Source: JBAZOO01 sp041648735
GTDB taxonomy: Bacteria; Verrucomicrobiota; Lentisphaeria; Oligosphaerales; CAITYL01
NCBI GenBank assembly: GCA_041648735.1
Contig: JBAZOO010000007.1
Coordinates: forward strand, 51,786-115,785
Direction of reading: 5' to 3'
DNA length: 64,000 nucleotides
The position numbers and the translations under genes are program-made. Below are positions 16,053 through 24,362 of this stretch, piece by piece (within the stretch, counting starts at the first letter, position 1; the number at the start of each line of letters is the position of its first letter). Below the pieces are notes generated by a model. It saw only the letters and a list, made by a program, of their open reading frames with translations, searched no databases and had not been told where the DNA came from.

Positions 16053-18966
16053 GCTCAAAAACATTGGCTGAGTTCTTATGCCGTCTCGGCCTGGCCTTCA
16101 TCCCCGCCTCCAGCGGGCCGGTGGTGAGTTTTTCGTAGAGGGCGAAGAGGTGTTCGACGCGGGCGCGGTCGCCGGCGAAGGGGGCGGGGCGGTAGCATTT
16201 TTCGACGGCGTGGTCGAGGGCCTGGTGCGCCCGGACCAGTTCCGGGGGCATGGTCAGGGGATCGTAGAGGTCGGCGAGAGTGCTGCCGCGCGCCAGGTGC
16301 GGAGCCCGCGCGTCAAGCACGGCCTGGGCAGATGCCTCGACGGCGGCGCGGCGCCGGGCGAACTCCGCCGCGGCTTTGTCGGATCGGCCGGATCGGTCAG
16401 ATCTGTCTGATCCGACGGATCCGTCGGATAGGTTGGATTTGTCGGCCGCGTCCGGCGCGGGCTGTGGCCAGGGGAAGTTGTTGTACACGAGCTTGTTGGA
16501 GTAGCGGTAGTCCGATTTCAGCCGGCCGCAGACCTGCTTGACCCAGGCCATGTGCATGGCGGAGGTCAGGATGCCGAAATGCCAGAGCGTGGCGGCTGGA
16601 ATGATATTCACAAGATTGCTGGCAATCACGTCCGGTGTCATGAACCCGATGGGGATGTAGGGGCGCCGTTCCGACGAAACACCGGGAACGACCAGGAAGT
16701 TTGAGGCCGGCAGGTTTTCGACGTGGAAGCGGGTCGGGGTGAGCGCGAGCTTCTGCGTGGGCGGGCTCTTGCTGGCAAGGCGGAATTCGCGCACGGCTTC
16801 GATGCGCTTCATGACTTCCGGCATTTTGCGGAGTTCGCCCGGCGGGCAGTCGCCGAGCCAGAGGCACCAGCGTTGCCAGCCGTTGATGAATTCAGCGGAG
16901 CCGATCCACGGACGGAAATACGGGGCGGCCTCGGGCTGAAGCTTGAGGAAGGCGTCCTTTTCTGCCGCGGTGAAGAGGTAGTTGCCGCCGTCAATCGGTT
17001 TGTTGCCGATGCCGATTTCCGGCACGGCGCAGAGTGGTTTCTGGCGGTTGACGATGGCGGTGTCCGGGCCTTCGACGAGGTAGGGGCTGATGTTGCGGAC
17101 TTCGCGGACGGTCGGGGTTTCGCCCTCATAGTCGTAGATGCGCTTGGTTGCGGAGTCCGCACCGCCGAAGCCGATGATGACGACGTGGACATGCGCCTTG
17201 CCGCGCGCCTCGCTCGCCCACGGGAAGGTGCGGTGCGCGAAGCGGATTTTCATGCCTTTGGCGAAAAGCGGATTCCAGAGGACGCCGGGCTGTTCGCCCT
17301 GGCTGATGGAGTTGGTGGAGACGAAGCCGGCGGCGATGCACGTGCCTTGGATGTAGTCGGCGGCTTTGAAGTACCAGCCGGTGACGTAGTCGAGCAGGCC
17401 GGCGTTGTTCACGCCACCCGCTACGGCGGCAATGTCGGCTTTTTGCTCCGGCGTCTGGAATTTCGCACCTACGAACGGGGGATTGCCGAGGATGTAGGCG
17501 CAGTTTTCGGGCGGGAGGAGTTCTTTCCAATCGAGGCGCAGGGCGTTGCCGACGTGGATGGTGGCGGATTTCTTCAGCGGCAGGCGCTGGTAGTAGCGGC
17601 CCATGCGCTCGGAGAGGCGGAGGTTCATCTGGTGGTCCATGAGCCAGAGCGCGGTCTCGGCAATGAGCGCGGGGAACTCTTCGATCTCGATGCCGTAGAA
17701 CTGGTCGACGTCTATGCAACTGATGGCGCTGATGTCGGCGCCGGGGATGATCTGTTCGTGGATGCGGAGCGCTTCCAGCACGTCCATTTCCAGCAGGCGC
17801 AGTTCGCGGTAGGTGAGGACGAGGAAGTTGCCGCAGCCGCAGGCGGGGTCGAGGAAGCGCAGGGCGGCGAGCTTTTGGTGGAAGGCTTCGAGCTTGGGCT
17901 TGCTGGTCCTGATCCTGGCGAACTCCGCGCGGAGGTCGTCGAGGAAGAGGGAGCGGATGACCTTGAGGATGTCTCGCTCGGAAGTGTAGTGCGCGCCGAC
18001 CTGGCGGCGGGCGGCAGGTTCCATGACGGACTGGAAGAGGGAGCCGAAGACGGCGGGGGAGATGCGGGACCAGTCGAAGCGGGTGCAGCGGACGAGGGCG
18101 AGGCGCATGTCGCGGTTGAATTCGGCGAAGGGCAGCGTTTCGGCAAAGAGGCCGCCGTTGACGTAGGGCAGGCTGGCCAGCCGTTCGTCGAGGCCGGCTT
18201 GGCGTCGATCCTGCGGGGCATTCAGCAACAGGAAGAAGCGGGCGAGATGCAGGCCGAGGTCCGATCCGTCTTCGCGGGTGCTGTTCTCCAGGCAGTTCGT
18301 GAAGGCGTTGGGGTCGAAGATGCCGGAGTCCTCGGCGAAGAGGCAGAAGAGGATGCGGACCAGGAAGCGTTCGAGGGCATGCCCTTGGTAGCCGCCCGCG
18401 GCGAGGGCGTCATGGAGTTGGCCCATGACTTCGGCGGCGCGGATGTTGGCGGGGTCTTCGGGATCGACGCGGTGCGGCTTGTAGCCGGCGATGAAGGCAA
18501 AGGCGTGGACGTGGCGGTGCAGGTCGGCCAGGGGGAATTCAATGGTGTTGACCCTGCGCCCCTCGAACAGCGGCAGGTCAAGCTGCTCCTCCGGCTCCAG
18601 GTCGTGGAGAGCGATGCGGGCGAAGTCGGAGACGATGACGCAGCGCGGGATTTCATCCTGGCGGCCATCGGCGGCGAGGGCCTGGAGGTAGGCAAAGGCC
18701 TGGGAGCTGGCGCGGTCGAGGTCCTTGCCGCGGGACTTGTGCTCGACGAGGAGCTTGCCGCGCCAGAAGAGGTCAATGTAGCCGTATTGCCCCTTGAGGT
18801 TGCGCACCGGCTCCTCGAAGGTGGCGACGGTGCGGCGGCGGACGCCGAAGACCTCGAAGAAGGCGTCCCAGAACGACTTGGCTTCGGCATCCTCGCGGGA
18901 TTCGCCGGCCCAGTCGCGGGCGAAGCGGATGGCGTTCTGCTTGATTTCGTTCCAGCTCAGCGGCAT
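16048..18966 (-). CDS. type IIG (MmeI-like) restriction-modification enzyme
   Basis: A 972-residue fused nuclease-methyltransferase. The N-terminal PD-(D/E)xK nuclease is at about residues 60-85 (YGYIDLFWRGKLLVEHKSRG, with D, then E-H-K). A helical connector follows, then the gamma-class adenine methyltransferase: SAM motif LDPACGCGNFL and catalytic NPPF (YILGNPPFVGAKF). A C-terminal target recognition domain and helical tail finish the protein. One polypeptide cuts and methylates. Family starts read MPLSWNEIK, so ATG 18966 is chosen; a GTG at 18996 with AGGA at a better distance would add 10 residues. An in-frame 9-bp satellite sits near the C-terminus. It is the first gene of a leftward cluster with the OLD-like ATPase and DUF4276 protein. 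Confidence 0.9.
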   Translation of the reverse strand: MPLSWNEIKQNAIRFARDWAGESREDAEAKSFWDAFFEVFGVRRRTVATFEEPVRNLKGQYGYIDLFWRGKLLVEHKSRGKDLDRASSQAFAYLQALAADGRQDEIPRCVIVSDFARIALHDLEPEEQLDLPLFEGRRVNTIEFPLADLHRHVHAFAFIAGYKPHRVDPEDPANIRAAEVMGQLHDALAAGGYQGHALERFLVRILFCLFAEDSGIFDPNAFTNCLENSTREDGSDLGLHLARFFLLLNAPQDRRQAGLDERLASLPYVNGGLFAETLPFAEFNRDMRLALVRCTRFDWSRISPAVFGSLFQSVMEPAARRQVGAHYTSERDILKVIRSLFLDDLRAEFARIRTSKPKLEAFHQKLAALRFLDPACGCGNFLVLTYRELRLLEMDVLEALRIHEQIIPGADISAISCIDVDQFYGIEIEEFPALIAETALWLMDHQMNLRLSERMGRYYQRLPLKKSATIHVGNALRLDWKELLPPENCAYILGNPPFVGAKFQTPEQKADIAAVAGGVNNAGLLDYVTGWYFKAADYIQGTCIAAGFVSTNSISQGEQPGVLWNPLFAKGMKIRFAHRTFPWASEARGKAHVHVVIIGFGGADSATKRIYDYEGETPTVREVRNISPYLVEGPDTAIVNRQKPLCAVPEIGIGNKPIDGGNYLFTAAEKDAFLKLQPEAAPYFRPWIGSAEFINGWQRWCLWLGDCPPGELRKMPEVMKRIEAVREFRLASKSPPTQKLALTPTRFHVENLPASNFLVVPGVSSERRPYIPIGFMTPDVIASNLVNIIPAATLWHFGILTSAMHMAWVKQVCGRLKSDYRYSNKLVYNNFPWPQPAPDAADKSNLSDGSVGSDRSDRSGRSDKAAAEFARRRAAVEASAQAVLDARAPHLARGSTLADLYDPLTMPPELVRAHQALDHAVEKCYRPAPFAGDRARVEHLFALYEKLTTGPLEAGMKARPRRHKNSANVFEL
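16378..16440. repeat. in-frame nonamer satellite inside the restriction enzyme
   Basis: Seven 9-bp units, starting GTCGGATCG, GCCGGATCG, GTCAGATCT, GTCTGATCC, GACGGATCC, GTCGGATAG, GTTGGATTT. On the coding strand they give a Ser/Asp/Arg-rich linker (SDRSDRSGRSDK). Copy-number change would alter linker length by 3 residues per unit without a frameshift. Confidence 0.8.
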
Positions 18967-19388
18967 GGCGTCGGCATCCCCAACTTCGCGACTCACACGT
19001 GCAAATCCTGCATAGTAGCGTGCTGGCTGAAATTGTCAAAGCCAACCATCTGTTGGAGGCGAGGGCGCGTAAACATGATGGGTGTCCGGTTTGCCGGAAG
19101 GTGAGAGGGGGCCATGGACGAAATGGACGGGGGGGGGGGCGATTTCCCCTCAGATGTCGTTGAGGCAGAGGTAGGGGGCGGGCGCGGGGTTGGCGGCTGG
19201 CCACCGGGGACAGCACCGTCGCGGACTCCGCGGATTTCCGGGCACTGAGGCGGCTGGCACGGGGGCGCCGCCGCGCGCCTGTCCCCAGGCCATCGCCATC
19301 AGTCCATGCAAAAGAGGCACTTGAATGCGGCTTTTGCATGGTTATACTTCGGACAGGCGGTGGCCAAGCCCAGGGAGGAAAGGCGGCA
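18967..19388. other. intergenic region with the outer dus-end copy
   Basis: A gap of about 420 bp upstream of the restriction gene. It has an 11-G homopolymer at 19129-19139, the left copy of the 48-bp duplication (19150-19197) and one GCGGACTCCGC 11-mer (19221-19231). No gene is supported. Confidence 0.5.
19150..19197. repeat. left copy of 48-bp direct repeat (dus 3' end)
   Basis: Identical over 48 bp to 21781-21828, which is the last 16 codons of dus including its stop. The sequences diverge on both sides. The two copies bracket the DUF4143 ATPase gene and the IS630 element. Confidence 0.9.
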
Positions 19389-20546
19389 GTGAACTACATT
19401 TCGAGAGTCATGGAACGGGCAGTGGCCAGGGCGTTGGCGCGGGCGCCGGCGGTCGCCATTCTGGGGCCGCGCCAGTGCGGCAAGTCCACCCTGGCGCGGC
19501 AAATGCTTGCCGGCCGGCCGGCGGTCTTGCTCGACCTCCAGCGCCAGTCCGACCTGAACAAGCTCGCCGATCCCGAACTGTTCTTCAGCCGGCACCGGCA
19601 GGAACTGGTCTGCCTGGACGAAATCCAGCGGCTCACCGACATTTTTGGCGCCCTGCGCTCGGAAATCGACCTTGGCCGCCGCCCCGGCCGGTTCCTCATC
19701 CTGGGGTCGGCGTCGCGGGACTTGATCCGCCAATCCTCGGAAAGCCTTGCCGGCCGAATCGCCTATCTTGACCTGACGCCCATCCTCGCGGTGGAGGTGG
19801 CGGGGACGCCCCTGGCGGAGCTTCTTTGGGAGCGCGGCGGCTTTCCGGAAAGCTTGGGCGCTCCTGACGCCGAGTCCAGCCTCGACTGGCGCCTGGACTA
19901 TATCCGCACCTACCTGGAGCGGGATGTCCCGCAGCTCGGGTTCACCATGCCGGCCCCGCAATTGAACCGGCTCTGGCTGCTGTTTGCGCACTCGCACGGG
20001 CAAACGCTGAACCAAAGCAAAGTCGCCGAAGCCGCCGGCATGAACGTCCGGACGCTTGGCCGCTGCCTGCACTTGCTGGAACAGTCGTACATGCTCCGCC
20101 TGCTGCCACCCGCCGAAACCAACCTGAAAAAGCGGCTGGTGAAGGCACCCAAAGTCTATATTCGCGACAGCGGCATCCTGCACGCATTGTTGGGCATCGG
20201 CGACCATGACCAGCTTCTCGGGCACCCGGTCAACGGCAGTTCCTGGGAGGGTTTCTGCATTGAAAACCTGCTGGCGGCTGCCCCGAAATGGCGGCCGGGT
20301 TTTCTCCGGACCGGGAACGGCGCCGAACTCGATCTTGTCTTGGAGCGTGGTGGCGCCGCGCATGTGTACGAGTTCAAGTTGAGCACCGCCCCAAAACCGG
20401 GGCGCGGCTTTCATGAACTGGTGGCGGATTTGCGTCCGACATCCGCAACGGTGGTCGCACCGGTTGACACTGCCTATGAAGTCCAGAAAGGCGTGCGCGT
20501 CATGCCGCTGGTGGATGCCTGCCGGGAACTCACCGGAATGCCCTGA
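19389..20546 (+). CDS. AAA_14 / DUF4143 ATP-binding protein
   Basis: A 385-residue protein with Walker A GPRQCGKSTLARQM near residue 25, Walker B LVCLDEIQRL near 75, the AAA_14 LILGSASRDLIRQSSESLAGR segment, and a C-terminal DUF4143 region with a restriction-endonuclease-like pattern (NGAELDLVLE ... VYEFKLS). This very common, patchily distributed family often sits in mobile or defence regions; its biochemical role is not settled. GTG at 19389 is chosen because GGGAGGAAAGG precedes it; an ATG at 19338 lacks a site. It lies inside the segment bracketed by the dus-end duplication. Confidence 0.85.
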   Translation: MNYISRVMERAVARALARAPAVAILGPRQCGKSTLARQMLAGRPAVLLDLQRQSDLNKLADPELFFSRHRQELVCLDEIQRLTDIFGALRSEIDLGRRPGRFLILGSASRDLIRQSSESLAGRIAYLDLTPILAVEVAGTPLAELLWERGGFPESLGAPDAESSLDWRLDYIRTYLERDVPQLGFTMPAPQLNRLWLLFAHSHGQTLNQSKVAEAAGMNVRTLGRCLHLLEQSYMLRLLPPAETNLKKRLVKAPKVYIRDSGILHALLGIGDHDQLLGHPVNGSSWEGFCIENLLAAAPKWRPGFLRTGNGAELDLVLERGGAAHVYEFKLSTAPKPGRGFHELVADLRPTSATVVAPVDTAYEVQKGVRVMPLVDACRELTGMP

Positions 20547-20588
20547 CCGCGGCCAGGACGCTTGCCAGGGGCCACTTTTGGCGTCCCC

Positions 20589-20616
20589 CACAGGCCGGAA
20601 TGCCCGTGCCACGCTC
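20589..20616. repeat. diverged copy of the CACAGGCAAGAATGCC-type repeat
   Basis: CACAGGCCGGAATGCCCGTG then CCACGCTC. Matches the 30-bp palindromic unit at 11965-12054 with a few changes that weaken the stem. Confidence 0.5.
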
Positions 20617-20665
20617 CTCATTCGGGGGAATTTGTGGAATCCGGGGATGCCCGGATTTGCCCATC

Positions 20666-21781
20666 ATTCTAATTAGCTTTCAAGATGAGACGAATTATCG
20701 TATTTGGCATGGCAAGGCCACGACACCTGGACGCAGGATTGGTGCAGCAAGCGCAAGCGGCATTGCGCGAGGCAAAGACCCTGGAGCAGTTTCGTTGTGC
20801 CCAGGCCGTTCTTCTGCCCGCCCTGTTGGGCAGCACGCTGGAACAAACGGCCGCGCTGCTGGGAGTCGGCCGGGCCACGGCGGCCAGGCTCCAGGGCCGC
20901 TTCCGTTCCGGCCAGAGTCCAGGCGCCGCCGTGGCCAAGCGCTGGGGCGGACGCCGCCGGGCCTTGATGAGCTTGGAACGGGAGCGGGAGTTCCTTGCCC
21001 CTTGGATGGAACGGGCCAAGGACGGCCAGGTGCTGGTGGTGTCCCCTCTGCGGGCGGCACTGGCACAGGAGCTGGGCAGGCCCGTTTCTGCGTCGGTGGT
21101 CTACCGGATGCTGGCCCGGCACGGCTGGCGGAAGGTGGCCCCGGACACCCGCCATCCCAAGAGCGCCCCACAGGTTCAGCAGGACTGGGAAAAAAACTCC
21201 CGGAAATGCTGGCGGACATTCTGAAGCCCGAGGTGGTTGCAGGCCGCCACGTTCGCCTGATGTTCCAGGACGAGGCGCGGTTCGGACGCATGGTGCGGAT
21301 TCGCCGCTGCTGGGCACCGTCCCCTTCGCGTCCGGCCGTCGCCAATGGCTACGAGCGGGAATTCGTCTATGTCTACGGGGCGGTGAGCCCAATGGAGGGA
21401 GATTTGGATTGGGCGGTTTGCCGGGAGATGAACACCCAAAGAATGGGCGAGTTTCTGGCACAGGCATCCCAAGCCCATGCCGGGGATTTCATGGTCATGG
21501 TCGTGGATGGCGCCAGTTCCCCTGTCGCCAAGGATTTGGTGGTTCCGGAGAACATCCGCCTGTTGAAACTGCCGGCCTACGCGCCGGAACTCAACCCCCA
21601 GGAACACGTCTGGGATGAACTGCGGGAAAAGGAGTTTCCCAATCGGGTCTTCTCCAGCATGGCCGGAGTCGTGGCCCAGCTCCAAAGCGGTTTGCCGAAA
21701 CTGGCATCAGACAAGGATGGGCTGCGCAGCCTCACCGCTTGGCCATGGATTATTAATCTCAACTTGAACGCGAATTAGAAT
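20666..21781 (+). mobile_element. IS630-family insertion sequence
   Basis: 1116 bp between imperfect terminal inverted repeats of about 26 bp (ATTCTAATTAGCTTTCAAGA at the left, ATTCTAATTCGCGTTCAAGT read inward from the right). The two-frame transposase fills it. Its right end coincides with the first base of the right copy of the 48-bp dus repeat. The ends differ from each other at only a few positions, so the element looks recent and possibly active. Confidence 0.85.
20709..21778 (+). CDS. IS630 transposase, made by -1 frameshift
   Basis: Two overlapping frames encode it. The first (start 20709 MARPRHLD, or 20685; stop 21224) carries the N-terminal HTH region (LLGVGRATAARLQGRF) and the linker. 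The second, one base back, carries the DDE catalytic core: MFQDEARFG (first Asp), MVVDGASSP (second Asp) and APELNPQEHVWDELRE (Glu). A run of seven A at 21189-21195 in the overlap (GGGAAAAAAACTCC) is a classic slippery site for -1 frameshifting, as used by many IS elements. The joined product is about 356 residues. The catalytic triad is intact. Confidence 0.8.
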
Positions 21782-21828
21782 CAGATGTCGTTGAGGCAGA
21801 GGTAGGGGGCGGGCGCGGGGTTGGCGGC
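21781..21828. repeat. right copy of 48-bp direct repeat (dus 3' end)
   Basis: Perfect match to 19150-19197. It covers the C-terminal codons and stop of dus. Confidence 0.9.
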
Positions 21829-22830
21829 GAGGAATTGTCCGGCTGCCGCCTGGGCATGGCCGAAGCTGGGGCTGTTGCGGATCAGGTTATGGAAGGTGCG
21901 GCCGAAGAGGAAGTTGCGCGAGTACCAGTTGGCGTAGAGCTTGAGTTTGCCGAGCGCCTTTTCGGGGGGGAACTCCTCGCGGACGAGTTCGGCCAGCCGC
22001 TGCCAGGCGGCGGCGGGGGCGCTGGCGAGGGCGGCGGCGGAATCGGGGCGTTTCCAGGCGGCGAAGGTCCAGGGGCGGGCGATGGCGGCGCGGCCGAGCA
22101 TGACGCCTTGCCAGCCGGCGAAGCAGTCGGGGCGGCGGGCAAGGTCCTCGGGGCCGGCGATGTCGCCGTTGGCGGTGAGGGGCAGGGGGGTGAGGGAGCG
22201 GATCCAGGGGAGGAGGTGGTGCTGGGCGGGGCGGGCCAGGCGGTCGGCGGCGAAGCGGGGGTGGATGGTGAGGGCGTCGAGGCCGCGGTCTTCGAGGAGG
22301 CGGAGGCGGTCGGTGAAGCGGTCGCGCCAGCCGGGGGCGGGGGCTTTGCCGAGGCGGAGCTTGGCGGTGAGGCGGCCGGGCCAGGCGCGGCGGAGTTCGC
22401 GGATGACGGCGTCGAGGCGCGGGGCGTCCTCGAAGAGGCTGGCGCCACCGCCGGTGTGGCAGACGGTGGCGGCGGGGCAGGCGCAGTTGAGGTCAATGGC
22501 GGCGGGGTTGCAGGCGGCGAGGCGTTCGACGATGGCGGGGAGGCGGTCGGCGTCGCGCAAGAGGAGCTGGTAGGCGACGGCGCCGTCGCCGGGGACGCGG
22601 CGGAGCCAGGGTGAGCGGGCGGGGTCCTCCTGGAGGATGGCCTTGCCGGCGAGCATTTCCGAGTGGAGCAGGTCGCAGCCGCCGAAGCCGGCGACAAGGC
22701 GGCGGAAGGCGCTGTGGCTGAGGGCGGCCATGGGCGCCGCGGCGAGGGGCAGTTGGCGGATCCAGGCGGGGATGCTGGGCGGTGCGGGGTCGGGCAGGGG
22801 GGGGGAGGGGGCTGCCGTTGCCGGGGTCAC
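21781..22830 (-). CDS. dus: tRNA-dihydrouridine synthase
   Basis: A 349-residue flavoenzyme that reduces specific uridines in tRNA D-loops. A TIM-barrel with the Dus signature is visible: LAAAPMAALSHSAFRRLV, DLLHSEMLAG, IDLNCACPAATV (catalytic Cys region), LTAKLRLG and TANGDI. The Dus subfamily is not clear from sequence. An IS630 element abuts its stop codon. Its last 48 bp are duplicated at 19150-19197, so the reading frame was preserved when foreign DNA arrived. A leftward TATAGT lies 39 bp upstream. Confidence 0.93.
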   Translation of the reverse strand: MTPATAAPSPPLPDPAPPSIPAWIRQLPLAAAPMAALSHSAFRRLVAGFGGCDLLHSEMLAGKAILQEDPARSPWLRRVPGDGAVAYQLLLRDADRLPAIVERLAACNPAAIDLNCACPAATVCHTGGGASLFEDAPRLDAVIRELRRAWPGRLTAKLRLGKAPAPGWRDRFTDRLRLLEDRGLDALTIHPRFAADRLARPAQHHLLPWIRSLTPLPLTANGDIAGPEDLARRPDCFAGWQGVMLGRAAIARPWTFAAWKRPDSAAALASAPAAAWQRLAELVREEFPPEKALGKLKLYANWYSRNFLFGRTFHNLIRNSPSFGHAQAAAGQFLAANPAPAPYLCLNDI

Positions 22831-22868
22831 GGGGTCACGGGGTCATAAAGAGAAGGCGGGAAAGGGGT

Positions 22869-22895
22869 ACTATAAGCTGTAGCGGCGGTTATATT
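22869..22895. promoter_or_regulatory. divergent -10 elements for dus and the YgjP-like gene
   Basis: Leftward TATAGT at 22869-22874 (39 bp from dus) and rightward TATATT at 22890-22895, 14 bp before the YgjP-like start. The latter would give a leader of only a few bases; no Shine-Dalgarno sequence is seen. Confidence 0.45.
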
Positions 22896-22909
22896 GCCGG
22901 ACATTGACT

Positions 22910-23656
22910 ATGGACACGGTTGGCTATCAAGTGCGGGAGAGCCGGCGGGCGCGGCGGATCCGGTTGGAGATGACCCCGGCGGGGCTGGTGGTCGTGGTTC
23001 CGTGCGGCACGTCGGCGGCGGCGGTGGCGGAGCTGGTGGGGCGCCATCGGGAATGGATCGCCGGCGCGGCGCGGCGCGTCGCCGAGCGGCAGGCGGCGCT
23101 GGGGGTTGGGGCTGGGGCGGCGGCGGCGGTGCCGGATCGGCTGGAGCTGCGGGCGGTGGGGGAGAGCTGGCGGCTGGAGCTGCGGCCGGAGCGGATGCCG
23201 GCCGGACGGTGCCATCTTTTTGCCGAGGGTGTGCGGAGTCCGCAACCGGTGCTGGCCTTGGCCCATGCGGCGGCGGCGCCGCCACCGGTGACGGCGGTGC
23301 GGGCGCTGGTGCGCGAGTGGCTGCGCCGGCGGGCGGCCGCCGCGCTGCCGGAGTGGCTGCGGCGGACGGCGCGGGAGACGGCGTTGCCGGAGCCGGCGCG
23401 GATCCGCCTCGGCTTCCAGCGGTCGCGCTGGGGGAGCTGTGCGCGGGACGGCGGGATTTCGCTGAACGTGAAGCTGCTCTTCCTGCCGCCGGAGCTGGTC
23501 TCGCACATCTTTGTCCATGAACTGTGCCACCAATTGCACATGGACCACGGCGCGGGTTTCCATCGGCTGTTGCGCCGGCTGGATCCGGCGGCGGCGCGGC
23601 GGCGGCTGGAGCTGCGCCGGGCGGCGGCGCTGGTGCCCGCCTGGTGCGAGGTTTGA
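22910..23656 (+). CDS. YgjP-like (DUF45) zinc metallopeptidase
   Basis: A 248-residue protein. The C-terminal metallopeptidase domain carries H203-E-L-C-H207 and a downstream H in DHGAGFHRLL, the zinc ligands, preceded by the family signature FQRSRWGSCARDGGISLN. The N-terminal half (YQVRESRRARRIRLEM) is also typical of the M48-related WLM/YgjP group. The physiological substrate is unknown for most members. The ATG at 22910 is chosen over a TTG two codons earlier. Confidence 0.88.
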   Translation: MDTVGYQVRESRRARRIRLEMTPAGLVVVVPCGTSAAAVAELVGRHREWIAGAARRVAERQAALGVGAGAAAAVPDRLELRAVGESWRLELRPERMPAGRCHLFAEGVRSPQPVLALAHAAAAPPPVTAVRALVREWLRRRAAAALPEWLRRTARETALPEPARIRLGFQRSRWGSCARDGGISLNVKLLFLPPELVSHIFVHELCHQLHMDHGAGFHRLLRRLDPAAARRRLELRRAAALVPAWCEV

Positions 23657-23673
23657 GGTGGAGGAAGGGCCCC

Positions 23674-23997
23674 ATGAAGTTTGAGCATCTGGAAGGGCGG
23701 AAGTTCTGCGTGGTGTTCCTGAAGGTGCTGGACGCGGCGCGGGACCGGGTGCAGTTGCAATGCCTCCGGGGGCGGGCAAGCGTCAGCGGCGGGCGGGTCG
23801 AGGTGGTGCGGCCCGATGGCCGCGGCTTCTGCATTCCAGGCACGGCGCTGCCGCGGATCCAGCCGAGCGACGGGACGGCGCTGTTGCAAGACGCGGAGTA
23901 TTTCGTGATTGTCAAGGTTGATCCGGAGATTCAGCTTGGCGGGTTCGATCCGGAGGCGGTGGTGGAGGAGGAGGCGGCAGCAGGCAGTGGGCCGTAG
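23674..23997 (+). CDS. small hypothetical protein
   Basis: 107 residues, 17 bp after the peptidase gene, with AGGAAGG before the ATG. The body looks like a compact beta-rich domain (FEHLEGRKFCVVFLKVLD, DRVQLQCLRGRASV, DGRGFCIPGTALPRI, EYFVIVKVD), followed by an acidic tail. No signal peptide or known domain. The position suggests cotranscription with the YgjP-like gene. Confidence 0.65.
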   Translation: MKFEHLEGRKFCVVFLKVLDAARDRVQLQCLRGRASVSGGRVEVVRPDGRGFCIPGTALPRIQPSDGTALLQDAEYFVIVKVDPEIQLGGFDPEAVVEEEAAAGSGP

Positions 23998-24160
23998 CGG
24001 CCGGCGGCCGGGCGCGGGGCGGCGCCGGCCGAGTCGCCCCGGATGTCGCTGGCGTCCCGAAAAAAGGCGGGGGCGGCGCTTGCAAACGTGCGGTCGTGGG
24101 CTATCTTTCTTCTCGCTTTTCGCCTGTCCTGCCTTCGGGCCGGGGCAGGGGGCAGGCACC

Positions 24161-24245
24161 GCGCGAGTGGTGGAATTGGCAGACACGCATGTTTGAGGGG
24201 CATGTGGAGAAATCCGTGGGGGTTCGAGTCCCCCCTCGCGCACCA
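24161..24245 (+). tRNA. tRNA-Leu (anticodon GAG)
   Basis: Class II tRNA: acceptor GCGCGAG with CTCGCGC, D-arm with TGGTGGAATTGGCAGACAC, anticodon stem CATGT/GCATG around loop TTGAGGG (anticodon GAG, reads CUC/CUU), a long variable arm and T-loop TTCGAGT. CCA is encoded at 24243-24245. Confidence 0.93.
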
Positions 24246-24362
24246 TCCCACTTTCCGGCCGACGGCGTGGCCTTGGGCCGCGGCGGTTTCCGCCGGTGGG
24301 GCCTGAATGCCGGGTTCCGCAGCCGGCAAGCTGTTCCTTTTCCGGGGCGCGCCGCGTTTCCC

